In this document: piece by piece, positions 7,672 to 64,000 of the stretch
Numbering within the stretch: position 1 is the first letter of the stretch
Layout of the letters: each line of letters begins with the position of its first letter
Assembly (NCBI RefSeq): GCF_900116135.1
Contig: NZ_FOZX01000003.1
Span: forward strand, 248,001-312,000
Direction of reading: 5' to 3'
DNA: 64,000 bases
Source: Saccharopolyspora flava
GTDB lineage: Bacteria > Actinomycetota > Actinomycetes > Mycobacteriales > Pseudonocardiaceae
Notes under the pieces: model-generated
What the model saw: only the letters and a program-made list of their open reading frames with translations
Told to the model about the DNA's origin: nothing
Database searches by the model: none
Translations under genes and position numbers: made by a program

Positions 7672-8694
7672 ATGACACAGCAGATCAGCGCCCTGCCCAC
7701 CGCCGCGTTCGTGCCGCTGGACGAACTCGACGAGATCAGCGGCGTGCTCGGCGCCATCCACTACACCGACGGCGCGAGCGACCCCGACGTCTCGCCCGGG
7801 CACCTGCGGCTCGACCTGCACATGGCCCGCGAACCCGCCGAGGGCTTCGCCGAGGTGTGGACCACCGACCGGCCCGTGGAGACCGGCGAGTCCGGCGGGA
7901 TCGGCTACGCCCACGACGGCGAGCACCTGATCTGCGGCGGCCGCGTCCCGCCGTCCGGGAACTACGCCGAAGCCACCCGCGCCGCCTACACCACGATGCT
8001 GGAGCTGATGGAATCCCTCGGCTACCAGCGCTGCGCGCGGATGTGGAACTTCGTCAACGACATCAACGCCGACAACGCCGACGGCCTGGAGGTCTACCGG
8101 GACTTCTGCCTGGGCCGGGCGGAGGCGTTCGAGGCCCGCAACTTCAGCGACACCTCCGTCCCGGCCGCGACCGGCATCGGCTCGCTGGGCGGCGGAATCT
8201 CGTTCTACGTGCTCGCCTCCCGCAGCAACACGCTGACGCCGATCGAGAACTCCAAGCAGGTATCGGCCTACAACTACCCGAAGCAGTACGGGCCGAGACC
8301 GCCCAAGTTCGCCCGCGCCACCCACGTGAGCGCCACCGAGGACCGGGCCGCCGGGCAGGTCTACGTCTCGGGCACCTCCAGCATCCGCGGCCACGAGACG
8401 CTGTTCGCCGGGGACGTGGAGAAGCAGACGCTGCTGGCGCTGGAGAACATCGCGCACCTCATCGGGCCGGAAACCGCCGCGGACCACCGGATCGAGCAGC
8501 ACAGCACGCTCGCCGACCTCGACACCATCAAGGTCTACGTGCGCCACCGCGAGGACATCCCGGCCGTGCGGCGGATCTGCGAGGAGCACTTCTCCCCCGA
8601 CGCCCAGGTCGCCTACCTCAACGTCGACGTGTGCCGAGCCGACCTGTCCGTGGAGCTGGAAGGCATCGTCCACGCGCCCCGGAACGAGCCGTAA
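7672..8694 (+). CDS. Chorismatase of the FkbO/RapK/Hyg5/XanB2 family
   Basis: A 340-residue enzyme that splits pyruvate from chorismate to give either a dihydroxycyclohexadiene carboxylate (FkbO/RapK) or 3-hydroxybenzoate (Hyg5). Family segments seen: WNFVNDIN at 125-132, the NYPKQYGPRPPKFARA block at 201-216, VSGTSSIRG at 232-240, and a C-terminal acidic segment with E328. By fixed spacing from E328, taken as the catalytic Glu, G234 and C321 fall where Hyg5-type enzymes have Gly and Cys and FkbO-type enzymes have Ala. This favours 3-hydroxybenzoate, but the assignment rests on recalled numbering and an ungapped alignment. It starts 25 bp after the carboxylase stop and likely supplies the PKS starter unit. 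Confidence 0.88.
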   Translation: MTQQISALPTAAFVPLDELDEISGVLGAIHYTDGASDPDVSPGHLRLDLHMAREPAEGFAEVWTTDRPVETGESGGIGYAHDGEHLICGGRVPPSGNYAEATRAAYTTMLELMESLGYQRCARMWNFVNDINADNADGLEVYRDFCLGRAEAFEARNFSDTSVPAATGIGSLGGGISFYVLASRSNTLTPIENSKQVSAYNYPKQYGPRPPKFARATHVSATEDRAAGQVYVSGTSSIRGHETLFAGDVEKQTLLALENIAHLIGPETAADHRIEQHSTLADLDTIKVYVRHREDIPAVRRICEEHFSPDAQVAYLNVDVCRADLSVELEGIVHAPRNEP

Positions 8695-8720
8695 CCCCCA
8701 CCAACGCCGAGAGGTTCCCC

Positions 8721-10100
8721 ATGAGCTCGCCCCCACGGCCGATCCTGTTCGTCAGCCTCCCCGAGGCCGGTCTGCTCAACCCGCTGCTGGTGCTCGTCGA
8801 GGAGCTGTCCCGCCGGGGCGTGCCGGACCTGTGGTTCGTCGCCGACGAGAAGGCGCGGGCCGGCGTGGAGGCCGCCCAGGTCGGCTCGCCGATCGAGTTC
8901 TGCTCGCTCGGCGACGTCACCCCCGAGATGTCGTCGGTGACCTGGCCCGACGAGGTCTACCGCAAGGTCACCCAGTCGTCCCGGTTCAAGGCCCACCGCG
9001 CGGTCATCGAGCAGACCCACCGGCCCGAGCAGCGGGTGCCGAAGTACCGGGCGCTGCAAGAAGCCGTGGAGAAGGTCCAGCCGGCGCTGATGGTCATCGA
9101 CTGCATGTGCCAGTTCGGGCACGAGCTGGCGATCACCGAGAAGATCCCGTTCGTGCTCAGCGACACCTTCGTGCCCAGCTACCTCTACACCTCGGCCGTG
9201 CCGATCGGGAAGTCCTACACGCCACCGGACTTCCCCGCGCCTAACTCCGGGCTGCCGCGGAAGATGAACGTGCGCCAGCGGCTGGCGAACCGGCTGTTCC
9301 GGTGGCGCACGCTGAGCCTGGCGTTCTCGTCGATGATGAAGGAGCGCAACGCGCGCGACACCGAGGTCCGCGCCGAGCTCGGCATCGACCCCGCCGCCTA
9401 CGGGCAGTTCACCCGCGTCGAGGCCGCCGAGATGGTGCTGTGCTACGCGGTCCCGGAGATGGACTACCCGTTCGAGCTGCCCGACGGGCTGCGCACCGTG
9501 GGCGCGATGGTGCCGCCGCTGCCGCAGGCCCCCGACGACGACCTCGCCCGCTGGCTCGACGAGCGGAAGTCGGTCATCTACACCGGTTTCGGCACGATCA
9601 CCCGGCTCACCGCCGAGCAGGTCCGCTCGTTCGTCGAGGTCGTCCGGCGGCTGGAGGGGCAGCACGACGTGCTGTGGAAACTGCCCGAGGACCAGCAGAA
9701 GTGGCTGCCGGAGGAGCTGCCGGGCAACCTGCGCATCGAGTCGTGGGTGTCGTCGCAGCTCGACGTGCTCGCCCACCCGAACGTGAGGCTGTTCTTCACC
9801 CACGGCGGCGGCAACGCCTACACCGAGGGCGTGCACTTCGGGAAGCCCATGGTGATGCGGCCGCTGTGGGTCGACTGCTACGACCAGGCGGTGCGCGGCC
9901 ACGACGTCGGCGTCAGCCTCACCCTCGACAAGCCGCGCGACATGGACCCCGACGACGTGCTGGACAAGCTCACCCGGGTGCTCGGCGACCCGTCGTTCCG
10001 GCAGCGCGCCGAGGAGCTCGCCGCGCTCCAGCGCACCGCCGGGGGTCGCACCACCGCCGCCGATCTCATCCTCGATCTGCCCGCGCTCGCAGGGAAGTGA
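8721..10100 (+). CDS. UGT-like glycosyltransferase (GT1 family)
   Basis: A 459-residue glycosyltransferase of the GT-B fold. The N-terminal acceptor domain begins ILFVSLPEAGLLNPLL. The C-terminal donor domain carries SVIYTGFGTI and the UDP-glycosyltransferase signature around FFTHGGGNAYTEG (H361), ending in the donor-binding D-Q pair of WVDCYDQA. The ATG start has GAGAGG just upstream, 26 bp after the chorismatase stop. It probably attaches a sugar to the polyketide or its aromatic starter. No deoxysugar genes are in the window, so the sugar is either a primary-metabolism sugar or made from genes elsewhere. The family can also glycosylate for self-resistance. Confidence 0.85.
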   Translation: MSSPPRPILFVSLPEAGLLNPLLVLVEELSRRGVPDLWFVADEKARAGVEAAQVGSPIEFCSLGDVTPEMSSVTWPDEVYRKVTQSSRFKAHRAVIEQTHRPEQRVPKYRALQEAVEKVQPALMVIDCMCQFGHELAITEKIPFVLSDTFVPSYLYTSAVPIGKSYTPPDFPAPNSGLPRKMNVRQRLANRLFRWRTLSLAFSSMMKERNARDTEVRAELGIDPAAYGQFTRVEAAEMVLCYAVPEMDYPFELPDGLRTVGAMVPPLPQAPDDDLARWLDERKSVIYTGFGTITRLTAEQVRSFVEVVRRLEGQHDVLWKLPEDQQKWLPEELPGNLRIESWVSSQLDVLAHPNVRLFFTHGGGNAYTEGVHFGKPMVMRPLWVDCYDQAVRGHDVGVSLTLDKPRDMDPDDVLDKLTRVLGDPSFRQRAEELAALQRTAGGRTTAADLILDLPALAGK

Positions 10101-10105
10101 ACCGC

Positions 10106-11281
10106 GTGACGAACACCGAAGAGCAGCCCGTCCCGTTCATGCTGCGCAGGCCGGGCGTGTCGTTCCCGCCGCCCGAGTACGCCGAGTTCCGGCAGCGTCC
10201 CGGCCTGACCCGGGCCGCGCTGCCCACCGGCGACACGGTGTGGCTGGTGACCCGGCACGAGGACGTGCGGGAGGTGCTCACCGATCCGCGGATCAGCTCC
10301 AACCCGGCGCACGAGGGCTTCCCCGCGCCCGGGCGGACCGGCGGGGTTCCCGCCGCCAGCGAGATCCCCGGGTGGTTCGTGGCGCTGGACCCGCCGGACC
10401 ACGGCAAGTTCCGCAAGCAGCTGCTGCCCGAGTTCACCGTGCGGCGCATCCGCGCGCTGCGCCCGGCCATCGAGTCCATCGTGGACGAATCGATCGACGC
10501 GATGCTGGCCCGCGGCAACACCGCCGACCTCGTCGAGGACTTCTCGCTGTCGGTGCCGTCGCTGGTCATCTCGGCGCTGCTGGGCGTGCCGAAGGTCGAT
10601 CGCGCGTTCTTCGAGGCCAAGACGAAGGTCCTGGTGACGATCAACTCGACCGACGAGCAGCGCGACGAGGCCAGCAAGCAGATCCTGCGCTACCTCAACC
10701 GGCTCATCGCGATCAAGCGGAAGCGACCGGGCGACGACCTGCTCAGCAAGCTCAGCGCGGGCGACGGCATGTCGGTCCAGGAGCTCTCGGGCGTGGCGAT
10801 GCTGCTGCTCATCGCCGGGCACGAGACCACCGCGAACAACATCTCGCTGGGCGTGCTGACGCTGCTGTCGCACCCGGAGTGGATCAACGATCCGCGGGTC
10901 GTCGAGGAGCTGCTGCGCTACTACTCGGTGGCCGACATGGTGGCGCTGCGGGTCGCCACCGACGACGTCGAGATCGGCGGGCAGCTGATCAAGGCCGGCG
11001 AGGGCGTGGTGCCGCTGGTCGCGGGCGCCAACCACGACTCGACGGTCTTCGAACGGCCCGACGAGTTCGACCCGACCCGGTCCGCGCAGGGCCACGTCGC
11101 GTTCGGCTACGGCGTGCACCAGTGCCTCGGGCAGAACCTCGTGCGGCTGGAGATGGAGGTCGCCTACTCGAAGCTCTTCGAGCGCATCCCGACGCTGGAG
11201 GTGGCGGTGCCGGTCTCCGAGCTGCCGTTCAAGTACGACGGGATCCTCTTCGGTCTGCACGCGCTGCCCGTGCGCTGGTGA
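10106..11281 (+). CDS. Cytochrome P450 monooxygenase
   Basis: A 391-residue class I bacterial P450. It has the I-helix oxygen-activation motif AGHETT (237-242), the K-helix ExxR pair (E268, R271), and the haem loop FGYGVHQCLG with proximal Cys C340. It has no membrane anchor and is soluble. Two GTG starts are possible. The one used lies about 10 bp after AGGGA. An alternative GTG nine bases upstream overlaps the glycosyltransferase stop, so the genes are translationally coupled either way. The next gene is a ferredoxin, the expected electron donor. Likely a late hydroxylation or oxidation of the polyketide; position unknown. Confidence 0.92.
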   Translation: MTNTEEQPVPFMLRRPGVSFPPPEYAEFRQRPGLTRAALPTGDTVWLVTRHEDVREVLTDPRISSNPAHEGFPAPGRTGGVPAASEIPGWFVALDPPDHGKFRKQLLPEFTVRRIRALRPAIESIVDESIDAMLARGNTADLVEDFSLSVPSLVISALLGVPKVDRAFFEAKTKVLVTINSTDEQRDEASKQILRYLNRLIAIKRKRPGDDLLSKLSAGDGMSVQELSGVAMLLLIAGHETTANNISLGVLTLLSHPEWINDPRVVEELLRYYSVADMVALRVATDDVEIGGQLIKAGEGVVPLVAGANHDSTVFERPDEFDPTRSAQGHVAFGYGVHQCLGQNLVRLEMEVAYSKLFERIPTLEVAVPVSELPFKYDGILFGLHALPVRW

Positions 11282-11314
11282 CCAGGACCCCTCTCTGAGA
11301 AAGGTGACAAAGGC

Positions 11315-11509
11315 ATGACCCAGATCGTCGTGGACACCACGAAGTGCGTCGGCGCGGCGCAGTGCGTGCTCTCGGCCCCGGACCTGTTCGACCAGGACGA
11401 CGACGGCTTCGTGCTCGTCCTGGAGGAGAACCCGACCGGCGAGCTCGCCCAGTCGGCCGCCACGGCGGCCACGCTCTGCCCCTCCCAGGCCATCACGGTC
11501 CAGGACTGA
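11315..11509 (+). CDS. [3Fe-4S] ferredoxin, P450 redox partner
   Basis: A 64-residue single-cluster ferredoxin typical of those encoded beside actinobacterial P450s. Cluster ligands are C11 and C17 in CVGAAQC and C55 in LCPS. Alanine replaces the fourth cysteine, which marks a [3Fe-4S] rather than [4Fe-4S] type. A GAAAGG ribosome site precedes the ATG, and the gene starts 33 bp after the P450 stop, closing the operon. It passes electrons from a ferredoxin reductase (none in the window) to the P450. Confidence 0.93.
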   Translation: MTQIVVDTTKCVGAAQCVLSAPDLFDQDDDGFVLVLEENPTGELAQSAATAATLCPSQAITVQD

Positions 11510-11651
11510 ACCGGGGCCGATTCCCGTCCCGCAGGATCGGTTCCGGGCGGTGAAGCCGCTCTGATTCCCTGGCCGCCGGGCTCCGCCCCGGAGCGCCGCC
11601 GGCGCGCGGCGCTCGTCCCCTGCCGGTCACGAGCCAGGCGACCAGGCCCCA

Positions 11652-11683
11652 GATGCCCCGCACCACCCCAGGTGCGGGGCATC
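11652..11683 (+). terminator. Strong hairpin terminator after the ferredoxin gene
   Basis: A perfect 13-bp stem, GATGCCCCGCACC against its complement across a 6-nt loop, about 140 bp after the ferredoxin stop. There is no long T run, which is common for actinomycete terminators. It lies between convergent transcripts and is symmetric, so it could act on both. Confidence 0.75.
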
Positions 11684-11719
11684 GTCGTCTCCACCCGCAC
11701 CTCCCGAAGGGGAGGCAGT

Positions 11720-11789
11720 GGACAGTTTTAGTCCAAATTTACCGGACATTTCGGGCATTGATCATGGACAGTTCTCACTAAAACTGTCC
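11720..11789. repeat. 13-bp inverted repeat with internal half-sites; possible IS end or MITE remnant
   Basis: GGACAGTTTTAGT at 11720-11732 and its exact complement ACTAAAACTGTCC at 11777-11789 bound a 70-bp AT-richer segment. Inside, GGACATTT (11744) and GGACAGTT (11766) repeat the same half-site at 22-24 bp spacing. GGACAGTT at 11766 also pairs with the right end to form a second, shorter hairpin. There is no open reading frame within it. Multiple spaced copies of an end sequence recall transposon ends that bind transposase several times, but no transposase is present, so a non-autonomous or relic element is the best guess; a multi-site operator is the alternative. Confidence 0.45.
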
Positions 11790-11862
11790 CCCTCCAGAAC
11801 CCACCACTCGCGGAACGCCCCCGCCCAAGCCTCCGACCACAGGGGTGGAAGACCGCCGAGGG

Positions 11863-11899
11863 CCCGGGGCTCGGAGCGGTGGTGGCTTCGAGCCCCGGG
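11863..11899 (-). terminator. Hairpin just downstream of PKS-C
   Basis: An 11-bp perfect stem (CCCGGGGCTCG with its complement) and a 15-nt loop, 12 bp beyond the PKS-C stop on the minus strand. Position and strength suit the terminator of the PKS transcript. The rest of 11510-11911 shows no gene. Confidence 0.65.
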
Positions 11900-11911
11900 A
11901 GCGGGGTGGGG

Positions 11912-42157
<30,246 letters not shown>

Positions 42158-42182
42158 CGGTTTCCTTTGATCGCCGGGTCTT

Positions 42183-61022
<18,840 letters not shown>

Positions 61023-61031
61023 GTTTCAGCC

Positions 61032-64000
61032 TCACGCTTCCCGTGCGGCGTCGTCGGGTGCGCTCGCACCCTCCAGCGCCATCGTGATCAGGTCTTCTGC
61101 GCCCATCTCGTCGATGTCGTCGCCGACACCGGTGGTGCTCTCAGCGGGTGCGCTCACCCCGCCCAGCTCCAGCAGCGCGTCGAGCAGTCCCGCGTCGCGC
61201 AGCCGGTGCAGCGGGACGCTGGTGAGCACGTCGCGGACGCGGTCCTCGGTGAGCTCCTCCGCGTCCCGGTCCACCGGGGCCAGCTCGGTGCCGAGGTGCT
61301 CGGCGAGCGCGGTGACGCTGGGGTGGTCGAAGACGAGCGTCGCGGGCAGCCTCAGGCCGGTCGCCCTGCCGAGCGCGTTGCGCAGCTCCACGGCGGTCAG
61401 CGAGTCGAACCCGAGGTCGTTGAAACCCGCTGCGACGTCGACGGATTCGGCGTCGGCGTGGCCGAGGACGGCCGCCGCGTGCGAGCGCACCAGGTCGACG
61501 AGCAGTGCCGCGCGCTCGCTGTCGGAGGCGGTGCGCAGCCGGTCGGCCACCACCGGTTCCGCCGAGGTCGTCGTCCGGCGGCGCCCCGGCCGCACCAGGT
61601 CGCTGAACACGCGGGGCACGACCGCGCCGGAGTCGCGCAGCGCTCCCGCTTCCAGGCGCATCGGCATCAGCACCGGGGTGCTGCGGGCGCAGGCCGCGTC
61701 GAACAGGCGCAACCCGTGCTCCGGTGTCAGGGCTCCAACACCGTTGCGGGCGGTGCGCTGTCGCGCGGTGTCGTCGAGCTCGTCGGCCATGCCGTCCGAC
61801 CACAGGCCCCAGGCCAGGGACTGCCCGGGCAGGCCGCGGGCCCGGCGGTGCTGGATGAGGGCGTCCAGGCAGGCGTTGGCGGCAGAGTAGTTGCCCTGCC
61901 CGGGGCCGCCGATCGCTCCGGCGGCCGAGGAGAACAGCACGAACGCCGACAGCGGCAGAGCGCTGGTGAGTTCGTGCAGGTGGAGGGCGGCGTCGACCTT
62001 CGGCCGCAGCACCGTCTCGACCTGCTCGCGGGTCAGGGTTTCCAGCACTCCGTCGTCGATCACGCCCGCCAGGTGCACGACCCCGGTCAGCCGGTGCTCG
62101 GCGGGGATGTCGTCGAGCAGCGCGGCCAGCGCCGCGCGGTCGGTGACGTCGCAGGCCGCGAAGCGGACCTCGGCGCCCAGCTCCTCCAGCTCGGCGCGCA
62201 GGTCGGGGTCGCCGCCCCGGCGGCTCGCGAGCAGCAGGTGGCGGACGCCGTGCTCGGCGACGAGGTGGCGGCTGAACAGCCGCCCGAGCCTGCCGCTGCC
62301 GCCGGTGACCAGCACGGTTCCGCCGGGGTCGAAGGTGGTGGCGGGTGTGCCGGGTTCACCGGTGGCGCGGGCGAGCCGCGCCGCGTGGTAGCGACCGTCG
62401 CGCACCGCGACCTGGGGTTCGCCGGTCGCCAGGACCGCGTGCGCGTCCAGGTCCTCGTCGATGTCGGCGAGCACGATCCGCCCGGGGTGCTCGGCCTGCG
62501 CCGAGCGCACCAGGCCCCACACGGCGGCGCCCGCGAGGTCGGTGACCTCCTCGTCGGCGACCGCGACCGCCCGCCGGGTGGTCACCAGCAGCGTCGTGTC
62601 GGTGTCGCGGGCGAGGAAGTCGCGGATCTCGTCGAGGACCCGCAGCACCTCGGCATGGATCCCGGGTGCGTCGAGAGCCGGTGTCGTGCGCAGGATCTCG
62701 GCGTCGCGTTCCGGCTCGGGCCCGGGTGTCACCGGGGTCCAGCGGAGTGCGAACAGGTCCTCCGCTCCGGTGCCGGCGAGCTGGTCGGGCGTGACGGGCC
62801 GGGGGACCAGCGACTCGACCGAGGCCACCGGAACGCCCGTCTCGTCGGCCAGCTCCAGGCTCATCCCGTCGCCGTCGCGGGTCAGGCGGACGCGGACTGC
62901 GGTGGCGCCGGTGGTGCGCGCCGAGACGCCCTGCCAGGAGAACGGGAGCGCGGTCTCGGTGGGGTCGGCGGCGTGCAGGCAGGCGTCCAGCAGCGCCGGA
63001 TGCAGGGCGAAACCGTCGGTGTTCTCCGGCAAACGGACCTCGGCGAAGATCTCGTCGCCGCGGCGCCACGCGGCGCGCAGGCCTCGGAACAGCGGCCCGT
63101 AGTCGAGCCCGAGCTCGGCGAGTCGCGCGTAGCGGGCCTCGACGTCGATGCGTTCGGCGTTCGGCGGCCACTCCGCACCGACCCAGCTCGTGCCGGGGTG
63201 GTGGGCGGCGAGGGTGCCGGTGGCGTGCTCGGTCCACTCCCCCGTTCCCGCCGGGCGAGCGTGGATCGCCACCGCGCGGCGGCCGTCGTCCTCGGCGCCC
63301 ACGCGCACCTGGAGGTCGACGGCGCCCTGCTCGGGCAGCACCAGCGGGGCCGCGAGGGTCAGCTCCTCGACGCCGTCGCAGCCGAGCTCGTCGGCGGCGC
63401 GCAACGCCATGTCCAGGAACGCGGTGCCGGGCAGCAGCACGCGTCCCATCACCACGTGGTCGCCGAGCCACGGGTGCTCGTCGAGCGACACCCGGCCGCT
63501 GAGCAGGACTTCCCCGGATCCGGCCAGTTCCGCGGCCGCGCCCAGCAGCGGGTGCTCGACGGCGGCGAGGCCGAGCCGGGACGCGTCGCCGGTGCGCTGG
63601 GCCGGGGTCGCCCAGAACCACTGGTGCTGGAACGGGTAGGTCGGCAGGTCGACCCGGCGCGCCCCGGTCCCGGCGAACGACGGCTCCCACGCCACATCAA
63701 CGCCCACGACGTGCAGCGACGCCAAGGCCTTGATCAGACCGGCGTGCTCGTCGTGGTCCTTGCGCTGCACCGGCACGACCACCGCCGCGTCCGGAACCTG
63801 CTCCCCGACCAGCGCCGACAGCACCCCACCCGGCCCGACCTCCAGGAACGCCGACACACCAGCCCCGGCCAGCTCAGCAACCACATCCCCGAACCGCACC
63901 GCATCCCGAACATGTCGCACCCAGAACTCAGGCGACGTCACATCCCCGGAAGCGACCACCGGAACCCCGGGCTCCCGGAACTCCAACCCCTCAACGACGG
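61032..64000 (-). CDS. PKS-A: type I polyketide synthase, C-terminal part (5' end beyond window)
   Basis: The last ~990 residues of a PKS whose start lies past the right edge. It contains the C-terminal part of an AT (wording matches the malonyl ATs of PKS-C), DH (His codon at 63456-63458, HVVMGRVLLP; LLDACLH), KR (GVIDDG, B-type; Tyr codon at 61887-61889) and ACP (Ser codon at 61401-61403). It ends in a docking region with VPLHRLRDAGLLD and the tail DEMGAEDLITMAL. It predicts a double bond made from a malonyl unit and hands over to PKS-B, whose ATG begins 9 bp beyond its stop. The frame is open to the window end. Confidence 0.95.
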   Translation of the reverse strand, partial: VVEGLEFREPGVPVVASGDVTSPEFWVRHVRDAVRFGDVVAELAGAGVSAFLEVGPGGVLSALVGEQVPDAAVVVPVQRKDHDEHAGLIKALASLHVVGVDVAWEPSFAGTGARRVDLPTYPFQHQWFWATPAQRTGDASRLGLAAVEHPLLGAAAELAGSGEVLLSGRVSLDEHPWLGDHVVMGRVLLPGTAFLDMALRAADELGCDGVEELTLAAPLVLPEQGAVDLQVRVGAEDDGRRAVAIHARPAGTGEWTEHATGTLAAHHPGTSWVGAEWPPNAERIDVEARYARLAELGLDYGPLFRGLRAAWRRGDEIFAEVRLPENTDGFALHPALLDACLHAADPTETALPFSWQGVSARTTGATAVRVRLTRDGDGMSLELADETGVPVASVESLVPRPVTPDQLAGTGAEDLFALRWTPVTPGPEPERDAEILRTTPALDAPGIHAEVLRVLDEIRDFLARDTDTTLLVTTRRAVAVADEEVTDLAGAAVWGLVRSAQAEHPGRIVLADIDEDLDAHAVLATGEPQVAVRDGRYHAARLARATGEPGTPATTFDPGGTVLVTGGSGRLGRLFSRHLVAEHGVRHLLLASRRGGDPDLRAELEELGAEVRFAACDVTDRAALAALLDDIPAEHRLTGVVHLAGVIDDGVLETLTREQVETVLRPKVDAALHLHELTSALPLSAFVLFSSAAGAIGGPGQGNYSAANACLDALIQHRRARGLPGQSLAWGLWSDGMADELDDTARQRTARNGVGALTPEHGLRLFDAACARSTPVLMPMRLEAGALRDSGAVVPRVFSDLVRPGRRRTTTSAEPVVADRLRTASDSERAALLVDLVRSHAAAVLGHADAESVDVAAGFNDLGFDSLTAVELRNALGRATGLRLPATLVFDHPSVTALAEHLGTELAPVDRDAEELTEDRVRDVLTSVPLHRLRDAGLLDALLELGGVSAPAESTTGVGDDIDEMGAEDLITMALEGASAPDDAAREA

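Noticed and set aside
3123-7757. Minus-strand frame opposite the carboxylase
   Set aside because: Low-complexity translation with no motif. The plus strand has full biotin carboxylase, carrier and carboxyltransferase motifs.
8721-10100. Macrolide-inactivating (resistance) glycosyltransferase
   Set aside because: Possible, but nothing in the sequence separates it from a tailoring enzyme, so it was not called as resistance.

Overview
The window is high-GC actinobacterial DNA carrying part of a very large modular type I polyketide synthase (PKS) cluster. Content and style fit a filamentous actinomycete; Pseudonocardiales is plausible, but the genus cannot be fixed from sequence alone. Nearly all of 11.9-64.0 kb is PKS on the minus strand, read from the right edge toward the left. 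Long open frames antisense to the PKS genes are shadows of high-GC coding.

Left flank (1-2686, minus): a class I DAHP synthase, then a three-gene nitrile hydratase (beta-N, beta-C and alpha as separate overlapping genes, with a cobalt-type metal motif), then the N-terminal part of a zinc alcohol dehydrogenase cut by the window edge. A 562-bp divergent intergenic region separates these from a plus-strand operon (3249-11509): single-chain biotin-dependent acyl-CoA carboxylase, FkbO/Hyg5-family chorismatase, UGT-like glycosyltransferase, cytochrome P450 and a small [3Fe-4S] ferredoxin. Between this operon and the PKS genes (11510-11911) lie two strong hairpins and an inverted-repeat element that looks like an insertion-sequence or MITE end.

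PKS region (minus): PKS-A (61032-64000, C-terminal part of one DH-KR module), PKS-B (42183-61022, four modules) and PKS-C (11912-42157, six modules, 10,081 aa). All six PKS-C modules are KS-AT(malonyl)-DH-KR-ACP with intact motifs, so colinearity predicts six consecutive conjugated double bonds. PKS-B predicts one further DH-KR step, a methyl-branched hydroxyl, a plain hydroxyl, and a hydroxyl with a substituent set by an AT with an atypical specificity motif. No loading module, enoylreductase or thioesterase is present. PKS-C ends in a docking domain, so further PKS proteins lie outside the window.

How it fits together: DAHP synthase feeds chorismate and the chorismatase converts it to a ring acid (3-hydroxybenzoate is favoured by two residues), probably the PKS starter. 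The carboxylase supplies malonyl-type extenders. The glycosyltransferase and the P450/ferredoxin pair decorate a large polyene. The most unusual signal is a family of 24-bp-period, octapeptide-encoding repeats inserted in frame into the AT domain of five modules and, as a related array, into the KS-AT linker of a sixth. Each sits at a local flip of G/C strand skew.
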